NCBI RefSeq assembly: GCF_042651425.1
Contig: NZ_JBHSCW010000003.1
Coordinates: 806,001-870,000 of the forward strand
DNA from: Fodinicurvata halophila
GTDB taxonomy: Bacteria; Pseudomonadota; Alphaproteobacteria; Kiloniellales; DSM-21159
Direction of reading: 5' to 3'
DNA: 64,000 bases
Under the pieces are notes generated by a model. The model saw only the letters and a program-made list of their open reading frames with translations. It searched no databases and was not told the DNA's origin. Made by a program: the position numbers and the translations under genes. This document shows positions 44,985 through 52,567 of this stretch, one piece after another (positions within the stretch are counted from its first letter, which is position 1; every line of letters begins with the position of its first letter).

Positions 44985-45764
44985 ATGCTGTTCAGGAACA
45001 AGTTACCCGCTCCCCGGCACGTCATGATCACCGGCGCCTCCAGCGGCCTGGGTGCCGCACTGGCGGCGTATTACGCGACGGACACGACCTGCCTGTCCCT
45101 TTCGGGGCGCAACGAGGCGCGGCTGGAGCAGATAGCCGAACGCTGTCGGGGAAAAGGCGCCGAGGTGCACGCCGCCCCTCTGGATGTCACCTCGCAGACC
45201 GCCTGCGCAGAGTGGATCCGGCAGGCAGATGACAGACAGCCACTTGACCTGCTCATCGCGAATGCTGGTATTTCTGCAGGCACTGGGGAAGGCGGGGAAA
45301 CTCCCGATCAGACACGAGCCATCCTCGAGACCAACTGCAACGGACTTGTGAACAGCGTGATGCCTGCCCTGGAGGGCATGCGACAGCGTGGCCGAGGGCA
45401 GATCGCCCTCATGTCTTCACTGGCAGCCTTCAGGGGCTTCCCGGGAGCGCCCGCCTACTGCGGCTCGAAGGCGATGGTGCGCGTCTGGGGAGAAGCGTTG
45501 CGTGGGGAGCTTGCGCCACAAGGCATTGCTGTCAACGTCATCTGTCCGGGCTATGTCAGAACTCCCATGACTGACGTGAACGACTTTCCGATGCCCTTCC
45601 TCATGTCGGCCGAGAAGGCCGCTGGAATCATCGCACGCGGCCTGGCCGCGAATCGAGCACGTATCGCCTTTCCCTTTCCAACCTATTTCGCGGCCTGGCT
45701 GTTGGGCGTGCTGCCGGCTGGCCTCACAGACGGACTGCTTGCACGCCTTCCGCGCAAGGTCTGA
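44985..45764 (+). CDS. SDR family NAD(P)-dependent oxidoreductase
   Basis: A 259-residue short-chain dehydrogenase with a full set of motifs: MITGASSGLGAAL for the nucleotide, LIANAGIS, the catalytic serine in LMSSLAAF and YCGSK with Tyr and Lys. The C-terminal end is hydrophobic (AAWLLGVLPAGL) and could associate with membrane. The substrate is not recognisable. It is on the plus strand between mltG and yicC, genes that are often adjacent in alphaproteobacteria. Confidence 0.9.
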   Translation: MLFRNKLPAPRHVMITGASSGLGAALAAYYATDTTCLSLSGRNEARLEQIAERCRGKGAEVHAAPLDVTSQTACAEWIRQADDRQPLDLLIANAGISAGTGEGGETPDQTRAILETNCNGLVNSVMPALEGMRQRGRGQIALMSSLAAFRGFPGAPAYCGSKAMVRVWGEALRGELAPQGIAVNVICPGYVRTPMTDVNDFPMPFLMSAEKAAGIIARGLAANRARIAFPFPTYFAAWLLGVLPAGLTDGLLARLPRKV

Positions 45765-45769
45765 GGTAA

Positions 45770-46753
45770 CTAACCGCCCTCACCGTCCCGGATACGGCGC
45801 CAGTTCCGTACATTCCTGTTGTGCTCGTCCAGGGTTCGCGCGAAGGCATGCCCGCCCGAGCCGTCCGCCACGAAGTACAGGTAGTCCGTCTCAGCAGGAT
45901 CAAGGACTGCCTCGATGGAGGCCTGTCCAGGATTGGCGATCGGGCCAGGCGGAAGACCGTTGACGTGATAGGTATTGTAAGGGTCCTCGACTTCCCAGTC
46001 CTGACGGGTCAACTCACGGTCCAGTGGCCCTTTCCCTTCGGTCAGGGCATAGATCACCGTCGGATCTGACTGCAGGGGCATTCCACGCCGCAAGCGGTTG
46101 ACGAAAACGCTTGCCACCTGGGCGCGTTCAGTGGCAACCGCGGTCTCCTTCTCGACGATGGAGGCCAGCGTCAGCGCCTCCTCAGGCGTTTCCAGGGGCA
46201 GGTCGTTGGCACGTTCCGGCCAGAGTTCATCCATCAGTTCCTGCATGTCGCGCTGCATGCGCTCGATCAGGGACTGGCGCTGATCGCCCCATTGATAGTG
46301 ATAGGTTTCCGGAAGCAGGGATCCCTCCTCGGGAGTTTTGCCAATCTCGCCTTCCAGCACCTCGATGCCCTCCAGAAGCTCTACGACTTCGTAGGATGTG
46401 CGACCTTCCGGGATGGTGACCTGGCGTACTATGAATTCGCCGCGTTCCAGCTTTTCCAGGACATCCCTCAGTGACGCACCGGGGGAAAAGGCATACTCGC
46501 CGGCCTTGAGACTTGCCGCCTTGCCGCTGAGACGGGCCGCCACCTGGAAAAGCAGCGCATCTTCAATAACCCCCTCTTCCTCGAGCTCAACGGATATCGC
46601 GCGGACACCGCTGCCCCGCTCGATCAGGACGACGCTTTCCTCCCTGGCAGGTCCGTCACCTTCATAGGCCTGATAGGCCAGGATGCCGGCAATAGCCAAC
46701 AGCAGGCCACCAGTGACGATCAGGGCAAAAGTAAAACGGAGAACCCCGCGCAT
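45770..46753 (-). CDS. mltG: Endolytic murein transglycosylase MltG
   Basis: MltG cuts nascent peptidoglycan glycan strands and so sets their length. The 327-residue protein has one N-terminal membrane anchor (about 6-27), a LysM-like region and the YceG catalytic domain. The key glutamate is in LASIVEKETAV, with FVNRLRRGMPLQSDPTVIY after it. It lies nine bases after fabF, so it is transcribed with the fatty acid genes, a conserved arrangement. Confidence 0.96.
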   Translation of the reverse strand: MRGVLRFTFALIVTGGLLLAIAGILAYQAYEGDGPAREESVVLIERGSGVRAISVELEEEGVIEDALLFQVAARLSGKAASLKAGEYAFSPGASLRDVLEKLERGEFIVRQVTIPEGRTSYEVVELLEGIEVLEGEIGKTPEEGSLLPETYHYQWGDQRQSLIERMQRDMQELMDELWPERANDLPLETPEEALTLASIVEKETAVATERAQVASVFVNRLRRGMPLQSDPTVIYALTEGKGPLDRELTRQDWEVEDPYNTYHVNGLPPGPIANPGQASIEAVLDPAETDYLYFVADGSGGHAFARTLDEHNRNVRNWRRIRDGEGG

Positions 46754-46762
46754 AGCGGCGAA

Positions 46763-48028
46763 TTAGTCGGCAGCAGAGAGGATCAGGCTGGCGTTCGTCC
46801 CTCCGAAGCCGAAGGAGTTCGAAAGGGCGTAACGCACTTTCCATCCCTTGGGTTCGTGTGGGACCAGATCAACGCCCTCCGTTTCCGGTGCAGGCTCATC
46901 CAGGTTCAGAGTCGGGGGCACGACACCGTCGCGTAGCGCCAGGATACAGAAAATGGCTTCCACAGCCCCCGCCGCTCCCAGAAGGTGACCGATCGCCGAC
47001 TTGGTGGACGACATCTTCACGCGATTCACGGACTCTCCGAAGAGACGCTTGACCGAACCCAGTTCGATGATATCGCCAAGCGGCGTCGAAGTGCCATGCG
47101 CATTGATGTAGTCGATCTGCTCTGCCGAAATACCGGCACGCTTCAAGGCGGCGCGCATCGCGCGATAGCCGCCGCTGCCGTCCTCCGGCGGTGCCGTGAC
47201 ATGATAGGCATCGCCGGACAGGCCATAGCCTACTACTTCGCCATAGATCTTGGCGCCGCGTTTCTTGGCATGCTCGTATTCCTCGAGCACCAATACCCCG
47301 GAGCCTTCGCCCATGACAAAGCCGTCTCGCCCCTTGTCCCAGGGACGCGAGGCCTTTTCAGGCGTGTCGTTGTAGCCAGTGCTGAGTGCGCGTGAGGCGC
47401 AGAAACCCGCCAGGCCAATCCGCGAGATTGCCGCTTCGGCACCGCCTGCGATCATGACATCCGCATCGTCCATCATGATCAGGCGGGCGGCATCGCCAAT
47501 TGCATGCGCCCCTGTGGAGCAGGCGGTCACCACCGAATGGTTGGGCCCCTGGAAGCCGTATTTGATGGAAACCTGGCCGGAGACGAGATTGATGAGTACG
47601 GCCGGGATGAAGAAGGGCGACAGCTTGCGCGGACCGCGCTCCTTCACCGTCAGCGCCCCCTCGTAAATCGTCTCGAGACCACCGATTCCGGAGCCTATCA
47701 TCACGCCTGTGCGCTCCAGACTCTCTTCATCCTGCGGTTCCCAGCCGGCATCCTTGATCGCCTGTTCGGCCGCCGCCATTCCGTAGATGATGAAGCGATC
47801 GTTCTTGCGCTGATCCTTGGGCTCCATCCATTCGTCGGCATTGAAGCCGCCATCCGCTGCGTTACCAGCCGGCGGCTTCCCTGCAATCTTGGAAGGAAGA
47901 TCGGAGGTATCGAAGCCCTCTACGGGGCCGAGTCCCGATTTGCCCTCAAGCAGCTGCTTCCAGACATGCTCGACCCCGGTTCCCACCGGCGTCACCAGTC
48001 CAAGGCCCGTTATGACAACTCTTCTCAT
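46763..48028 (-). CDS. fabF: Beta-ketoacyl-ACP synthase II
   Basis: FabF elongates acyl-ACP by condensing it with malonyl-ACP. The 421-residue enzyme has catalytic C170 in VTACSTGAHA, the first histidine in NAHGTSTPLGD and the second in KSAIGHLLGAAG. I take the ATG at 48028, which gives the standard MRRVVITGLG opening; an in-frame start at 48091 adds 21 unconserved residues. No strong ribosome site is visible. It follows acpP directly. Confidence 0.98.
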   Translation of the reverse strand: MRRVVITGLGLVTPVGTGVEHVWKQLLEGKSGLGPVEGFDTSDLPSKIAGKPPAGNAADGGFNADEWMEPKDQRKNDRFIIYGMAAAEQAIKDAGWEPQDEESLERTGVMIGSGIGGLETIYEGALTVKERGPRKLSPFFIPAVLINLVSGQVSIKYGFQGPNHSVVTACSTGAHAIGDAARLIMMDDADVMIAGGAEAAISRIGLAGFCASRALSTGYNDTPEKASRPWDKGRDGFVMGEGSGVLVLEEYEHAKKRGAKIYGEVVGYGLSGDAYHVTAPPEDGSGGYRAMRAALKRAGISAEQIDYINAHGTSTPLGDIIELGSVKRLFGESVNRVKMSSTKSAIGHLLGAAGAVEAIFCILALRDGVVPPTLNLDEPAPETEGVDLVPHEPKGWKVRYALSNSFGFGGTNASLILSAAD

Positions 48029-48097
48029 ACCGAAAAGACACTCAGCACCCGAGAGGGACTGAGACGTCCGGGTATTCGCCGGACGTCCCAATCGAAC

Positions 48098-48331
48098 TCA
48101 GGCGTTCTCCTGAATGAAGTTGATCGCGTCCTTGACGGTCACGATCTTCTCAGCGGCATCATCGGGGATTTCGCAGCCGAATTCCTCCTCAAACGCCATG
48201 ACCAACTCGACCGTATCAAGGCTGTCGGCACCGAGGTCATCAATGAAGCTGGCATCCTCCGTGACCTTGGATTCCTCCACACCGAGGTGCTCAACAACGA
48301 TTTTCTTCACGCGTTCCGCGACATCGCTCAT
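48098..48331 (-). CDS. acpP: Acyl carrier protein
   Basis: A 77-residue acidic protein that carries acyl chains on a phosphopantetheine arm attached to S37 in LGADSLDTVEL. Length and sequence are canonical. It has its own promoter in the 210-bp gap upstream, in addition to possible read-through from fabG. Confidence 0.99.
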   Translation of the reverse strand: MSDVAERVKKIVVEHLGVEESKVTEDASFIDDLGADSLDTVELVMAFEEEFGCEIPDDAAEKIVTVKDAINFIQENA

Positions 48332-48447
48332 GATTCTCTAATCCCCAAAAGCTAAAGCTGAAGTGTCTTTCGTTTATTCGGTCCCCTGCACGGTATGCTC
48401 GGCTGTCGAGGCCTTCGATACCGCAGCTATGCCGACATTGGCGGCGC

Positions 48448-48477
48448 GTATTAGCACAGGTATGAACTTCTTGCCAA
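48448..48477 (-). promoter_or_regulatory. Promoter of acpP
   Basis: On the minus strand TTGGCA (48472-48477) and TAATAC (48448-48453) are 18 bp apart, followed by a GCGCCGCC discriminator. The start would be near 48441, leaving a leader of about 110 nt before acpP. An independent promoter would support the high demand for ACP. Confidence 0.65.
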
Positions 48478-48541
48478 CGCTCCCGACCGTTCGCGACATG
48501 ACTTTGTCTTCCTGCCTGGACATTCAAACCGTCCAAGGCGG

Positions 48542-49279
48542 CTATATCATGGCCATCCCACCGTTAACATGCAAGGTTTGGCCCGTCATGTAAGAGGCCT
48601 CCTCACTGGCGAGATAGACACAGGCGGCCGCAATATCCTCTGGTGCCCCCAGCCGGCCGGTGGGAATCGAGGCCAGCATCTTCGTCTTTTGGTCCTCGCT
48701 GAGAACATCTGTCATGGCTGTCTCGATGAAGCCGGGCGCCACGCAATTGACAGTGATGCCGCGGGTGGCGACCTCGGCCGCCAGCGACTTGGAGAAACCG
48801 ATCATGCCAGCCTTGGAGGCCGCGTAATTCGTCTGGCCGGCATTGCCGGTGACGCCGACGATCGAGGTGATTCCGATAATCCGGCCCCAGCGATTCTTCA
48901 TAAGGGGCTTCAAGGCGGCCCGGCTCAACCGGAATGCTGCTGTCAGGTTGACTGCCAGCACCTGCTCCCAGTCCTCGTCCTTCATGCGCATGGCAAGATT
49001 GTCACGTGTCAGGCCGGCATTGTTCACCAGGATATCGAATCCCCCCAGTGCCTCATCGACCTGGCCCGGCAGGGCGGCGATCGCATCGGCATCGTCCAGG
49101 CGGCAAGGCAAGGCAGCCGTTCCCTCGCCCATGTCCCCGGCCAGTTCTTCCAGGGCCTCGCGCCGGGTCCCCGAGAGGGCCACCTTGGCGCCGCGTTCGT
49201 GAAGGGCCCGGGCAATGGCGCCCCCGATTCCTCCGGAAGCGCCGGTCACCAGCGCCACGCGTCCCGTCAGGTCAAACAT
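48542..49279 (-). CDS. fabG: 3-oxoacyl-ACP reductase
   Basis: FabG reduces beta-ketoacyl-ACP with NADPH. The 245-residue SDR enzyme has VALVTGASGGIGGAI, LVNNAGLTRDNL, the serine in IIGITSIVG and YAASKAG with Tyr and Lys. It lies between fabD and acpP in the standard fab cluster. Confidence 0.98.
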   Translation of the reverse strand: MFDLTGRVALVTGASGGIGGAIARALHERGAKVALSGTRREALEELAGDMGEGTAALPCRLDDADAIAALPGQVDEALGGFDILVNNAGLTRDNLAMRMKDEDWEQVLAVNLTAAFRLSRAALKPLMKNRWGRIIGITSIVGVTGNAGQTNYAASKAGMIGFSKSLAAEVATRGITVNCVAPGFIETAMTDVLSEDQKTKMLASIPTGRLGAPEDIAAACVYLASEEASYMTGQTLHVNGGMAMI

Positions 49280-49307
49280 GTCAAAGCCTTTCCTTGCTGT
49301 ACCGCGG

Positions 49308-50264
49308 TTAGAGGCTTTCCAGAAAAGCCTCGATATCCTGAGGTGTGCCGATCGAGCTGCCCCGAAGCTCCCGGTCGATGCGCTTCGTCAAACCGCTCAG
49401 GACTTTTCCAGTCCCCAGTTCGACTACCGATTCGACCCCCGCCTCCTTCATGGCCAGCACACTTTCGCGCCAACGCACCATGCCCGTGACCTGTTCCACC
49501 AGAAGGCGGCGCAGACTTTCGGGCTCCTGGACCGGCGCCGCCGTCACATTGGCGATCAGCGGCACCGACGGCACGGAAAAGACCACATCGGCCAGGGCGT
49601 CGGCCATGACGTCAGCGGCCGGCGCCATCAGCGGGCAGTGAAAAGGGGCGGATACAGGCAGGAGAACACTGCGCTTTGCGCCTTCCTCGGCCGCAAGGTT
49701 CACGGCGCGCTCGACCGCGTCCTTGTGGCCGCTGACCACGATCTGCCCAGGCGCATTGTCATTGGCCGTCGTGCAGATCTGGCGGCTTCCATCGTCGGCT
49801 ACGCTTGCGCGCTCCGCAATATCCTGCACCTTTTCCAGCTCCAGGCCCAACAGGGCCGCCATGGCACCTGTCCCGACCGGGACGGCCTCCTGCATGGCCT
49901 GCCCACGCTTTTTCAGGAGGCGCGCCGTTTCCGCAAGATTGAGCGTATGCAGGGCTGCCAGGGCCGAGTATTCGCCAAGGGAGTGACCGGCAACACAGTT
50001 GGCCTTCTCGAACAGCAGGAAGCCGCCCTCTTCCTCGAGAACCCGGACCACCGCCAGGCTGGCAGCCATGAGGGCCGGCTGGGCATTCTCCGTCAGTGTC
50101 AGCTCCTCGACCGGCCCCTCGAACATGAGGTGGGAGAGCTTCTGGGACAGAGCGTCATCCACTTCCTCGAAAACCATGCGAGCCGCGGGAAAGGCGTCGG
50201 CCAGTTCCCGGCCCATCCCGACGCTCTGGCTGCCCTGACCGGGAAAAACGAAGGCGCGCTGCAT
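49308..50264 (-). CDS. fabD: Malonyl-CoA:ACP transacylase
   Basis: FabD loads malonyl units onto ACP for elongation. The 318-residue protein begins AFVFPGQGSQSVGMG and carries the nucleophile S95 in GHSLGEYSAL; the catalytic His is in SAPFHCPLM. It is first in the fabD-fabG-acpP-fabF-mltG run, 28 bp before fabG. Confidence 0.98.
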   Translation of the reverse strand: MQRAFVFPGQGSQSVGMGRELADAFPAARMVFEEVDDALSQKLSHLMFEGPVEELTLTENAQPALMAASLAVVRVLEEEGGFLLFEKANCVAGHSLGEYSALAALHTLNLAETARLLKKRGQAMQEAVPVGTGAMAALLGLELEKVQDIAERASVADDGSRQICTTANDNAPGQIVVSGHKDAVERAVNLAAEEGAKRSVLLPVSAPFHCPLMAPAADVMADALADVVFSVPSVPLIANVTAAPVQEPESLRRLLVEQVTGMVRWRESVLAMKEAGVESVVELGTGKVLSGLTKRIDRELRGSSIGTPQDIEAFLESL

Positions 50265-50427
50265 GAACTATCCCCGCTTGGCTGTAGGTGCATTGTTTTC
50301 GCTGCCATACTCGCGGCAGCAGGCGTTACTGATAACGCCGATCATGAAGCTGTCAAGCCAGTGCGCTTGCAGTGCAGAAGCCTCTTCGCGAAACGAAGTT
50401 GACGCAAGAGTTCTTTGCCGCTCCAAC

Positions 50428-50658
50428 TCATTGCAGATCAGTTTCCAATCGGCCCAGACAGGCAGAGGCACACTCCGCGGAGCGTCGGTCGGGCGCCTTG
50501 CGCTCGTCAACCAGGCTTCGTGTTTGCGGTTCCGCGTACCGGTCAATGATGGCCAACCAGTTGATGGTCGCCAAACCCAGGAGCAGCCGCTCGACCCGGA
50601 GACGATACTGGCGTTCCAGGACGGAAACCTGCCTAAGGAAACACGGAAAACCACTCAT
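50428..50658 (-). CDS. Candidate small hypothetical protein
   Basis: A 76-residue frame starting MSGFPCFLRQ with a GGAG ribosome site five bases upstream. The middle is amphipathic (VERLLLGLATINWLAII) and the end charged. By my count about two thirds of third codon positions are G or C, slightly lower than in neighbouring genes. I recognise no family. A second frame downstream (to 50268), shifted relative to this one, also reads protein-like (ELERQRTLAS), so this may be the start of a frameshifted remnant. The stop overlaps another ATG (ATGA). Confidence 0.3.
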   Translation of the reverse strand: MSGFPCFLRQVSVLERQYRLRVERLLLGLATINWLAIIDRYAEPQTRSLVDERKAPDRRSAECASACLGRLETDLQ

Positions 50659-50668
50659 TCCTGCTCCA

Positions 50669-50694
50669 TGTCTGGGCCGAATGTCTGGGCCGAA
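50669..50694. repeat. Perfect 13-bp tandem duplication
   Basis: The unit TGTCTGGGCCGAA occurs twice without a gap, at 50669-50681 and 50682-50694. It lies just upstream of the candidate small ORF. Confidence 0.9.
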
Positions 50695-50842
50695 GTTCCG
50701 TTCCATGACGTTCCGCCAGAACACCTGGGGTTATGTGAAACAAGGTTTGCCGGACACGGTAAGGAATTTCCACCAGCGTGGCAGCGTTCTCCATCCCCCG
50801 GCCAATGGCTGACCTTTACGCTGAGCGCACCCCGACAAGTCC

Positions 50843-50870
50843 TTGCAGAGCCGCTCAGGAAATGTATAGT
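50843..50870 (+). promoter_or_regulatory. Promoter of rpsF-rpsR-rplI
   Basis: TTGCAG (50843-50848) and TATAGT (50865-50870) are 16 bp apart and are followed by GCGCCCCC, a GC-rich discriminator typical of ribosomal protein promoters. A start near 50877 leaves a leader of about 147 nt that could hold S6/S18 feedback control. Confidence 0.7.
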
Positions 50871-51023
50871 GCGCCCCCTCAGACTCAGACATGAAAATCT
50901 GACTCTCCTTGCCGGTTCCCTCTCTTTCGGCATGAATGCAGGAATGACGGGATCGGCTAGGGCCGGAGCGCCGCCGGATGAAACCGGGGCACCGGGCCGT
51001 TAACAGCCGTAAGGAGCGCTTAA

Positions 51024-51434
51024 ATGCCGTATTATGAGAGCGTGTTCATAGCACGCCAGGATATTTCCGCGACCCAGGTGGAAGCGTTGACCGATGAATT
51101 CGCCCAATTGATCAAGGATCAGGGCGGCGAAATCGCCAAGCGTGAGTACTGGGGCCTCAAGAACCTCTCTTTCAAGATCAAGAAGAACCGGAAGGGTCAT
51201 TACGTCCTCTTCAGTCTGGACGCCCCCTCTTCCGCTGTTCATGAGTTCGAGCGCGTCATGCGCTACAATGAGGATGTGCTTCGCTACATGACCGTGAAGG
51301 TCAAGGAACTGGATCCCGAGCCCTCGCCCATGATGCAGTCACGAGAGGAACGCGGGCGTGGCGGACGTCGTGATGAGCGCGGCCGCGACGATCGTGGCCG
51401 TGGTGGTGGACGCCCACGCCGGGAGGAGAATTGA
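51024..51434 (+). CDS. rpsF: 30S ribosomal protein S6
   Basis: The 136-residue S6 protein binds S18 in the platform of the small subunit. Its globular domain (PYYESVFIARQDIS... to about residue 95) is normal; after that comes an Arg/Gly/Asp-rich tail (RGRGGRRDERGRDDRG), common in alphaproteobacterial S6. A ribosome site AAGGAG precedes the ATG, and rpsR follows at once. Confidence 0.98.
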   Translation: MPYYESVFIARQDISATQVEALTDEFAQLIKDQGGEIAKREYWGLKNLSFKIKKNRKGHYVLFSLDAPSSAVHEFERVMRYNEDVLRYMTVKVKELDPEPSPMMQSREERGRGGRRDERGRDDRGRGGGRPRREEN

Positions 51435-51435
51435 T

Positions 51436-51693
51436 ATGAGTGTACAGGTTGTAAGCCGCGGCGGTGCGCCGCGCCGTCCCTTTTTTCGTCGCCGCAAGTC
51501 ATGCCCCTTCTCCGGCCCCAATGCGCCGAAGATCGATTACAAGGACGTGCGGCTTCTGCAGCGGTTCATTTCCGAACGCGGCAAGATCGTGCCGAGCCGT
51601 ATCACCGCCGTTTCGACCAAGAAGCAGCGTGAACTCGCCCGCGCCATCAAGCGCGCGCGGTACCTCGGCCTGCTGCCCTACACCATCAGCTGA
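51436..51693 (+). CDS. rpsR: 30S ribosomal protein S18
   Basis: An 85-residue small-subunit protein that pairs with S6. The diagnostic pattern is RRKSCPFSGPNAPKIDYKDV and the C-terminal KRARYLGLLPY. The ATG at 51436 has GGAGGAG upstream inside rpsF and is one base from the rpsF stop, so translation is coupled; an earlier in-frame ATG inside rpsF is not real. Confidence 0.98.
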   Translation: MSVQVVSRGGAPRRPFFRRRKSCPFSGPNAPKIDYKDVRLLQRFISERGKIVPSRITAVSTKKQRELARAIKRARYLGLLPYTIS

Positions 51694-51713
51694 TCGCTGA
51701 GCGGGAGAGAACA

Positions 51714-52337
51714 ATGGAAGTTATCCTTCTGGAACGCATCGACAATCTGGGCCAGATGGGCGACGTGGTTAAGGTTCGCCCCGGCTTTGCCCGGAATTTC
51801 CTGCTTCCGCAGAAAAAAGCCCTGCGTGCCAACGAGAACAATCTCGAAGTCTTCCGTCAGCGGCGTGCCCAGCTGGAAGCCGAGAACCTCAAGCGCCGTC
51901 AGGAAGCCGAAGAGGTTGCAAAGAAGCTTGACGGCCTGCAGATCGTCGTCATTCGGCAAGCCGGTGATTCGGGACAGCTCTACGGCTCTGTCTCCTCGCG
52001 AGACATCGCGGAAGCCATCACCGAGGCCGGTGCTTCGGTAATGCGCAACCAGGTTATCCAGGACCGGCCCATCAAGGCCTTGGGCCTGCACGACATTCGG
52101 GTCCGCTTGCACCCGGAGGTTTCCATCGTTGTGACCATCAACGTGGCTCGTTCCGAGAGCGAAGCGGAACTGCAGCAGAAAGCCGGCAAGTTTGTCAGCT
52201 TCGAGGAACAGCAGGCTCGCGAAGAAGCAGCGGAAGCCGAGGCTCTCGAACGAGCCGCTGAGGCCGAAGCTGCTGCGGAAGCAGAGGCAGAAGAGGCCGA
52301 AAGTGAAGAGGACGAGCTTTACAAAGAGAGCAGCTGA
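51714..52337 (+). CDS. rplI: 50S ribosomal protein L9
   Basis: The 207-residue L9 protein binds 23S rRNA near the L1 stalk. The N-terminal domain has MEVILLERIDNLGQMGDVV and KPGFARNFLLP-like RPGFARNFLLPQKKAL; the second domain reaches about residue 150. Beyond this is an Ala/Glu-rich acidic tail of about 50 residues not present in E. coli L9, but frequent in alphaproteobacteria. A terminator follows. Confidence 0.98.
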   Translation: MEVILLERIDNLGQMGDVVKVRPGFARNFLLPQKKALRANENNLEVFRQRRAQLEAENLKRRQEAEEVAKKLDGLQIVVIRQAGDSGQLYGSVSSRDIAEAITEAGASVMRNQVIQDRPIKALGLHDIRVRLHPEVSIVVTINVARSESEAELQQKAGKFVSFEEQQAREEAAEAEALERAAEAEAAAEAEAEEAESEEDELYKESS

Positions 52338-52371
52338 CCCCTTCTCTTCAAGGTTACAAGAACGATACCGG

Positions 52372-52404
52372 AAAATGGCGGCCCTCAGGGGTCGCCATTT
52401 TTTT
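52372..52404 (+). terminator. Rho-independent terminator of the rpsF operon
   Basis: Arms AAAATGGCGGCCC and GGGGTCGCCATTTT pair with one bulged or mismatched position around a TCA loop, and seven T residues end the stretch (52398-52404). Confidence 0.88.
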
Positions 52405-52431
52405 ATTTCACAGATTCTGCCCCTCAGGCCC

Positions 52432-52456
52432 TTGCGTTTCGCGTTTTAAAACGCAA
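52432..52456. promoter_or_regulatory. Dyad upstream of the CFA-synthase-like gene
   Basis: The arms TTGCGTTT (52432-52439) and AAACGCAA (52449-52456) flank nine bases, and inside them GCGTTTTAAAACGC (52441-52454) is a perfect palindrome. It lies 112 bp before the ATG at 52568 and may be an operator. Confidence 0.4.
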
Positions 52457-52567
52457 ACAATTATGAAAGAGTGATGATACGAGTCGTCAGAGAGCAAAAA
52501 GAGGCGCGGCTGGAATGGGTCTGGGGCATGACCTGCAAGCGCCTTCTGAAGATCGTGGAGCCTGAAA

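Larger units (their letters stand above)
50265..51023. other. Long intergenic region between fabD and rpsF
   Basis: About 760 bp lie between the divergent genes fabD and rpsF with no recognised gene. It contains a candidate small ORF on the minus strand (50428-50658), a 13-bp tandem duplication at 50669-50694 and the rpsF promoter at 50843-50870. The longer open frames in either direction look random in composition. Confidence 0.7.

Noticed and set aside
50263..51003. 246-codon plus-strand frame across the fabD-rpsF gap
   Set aside because: It overlaps the predicted rpsF promoter, starts without a ribosome site at the fabD start codon and has no coherent hydrophobic or domain pattern.
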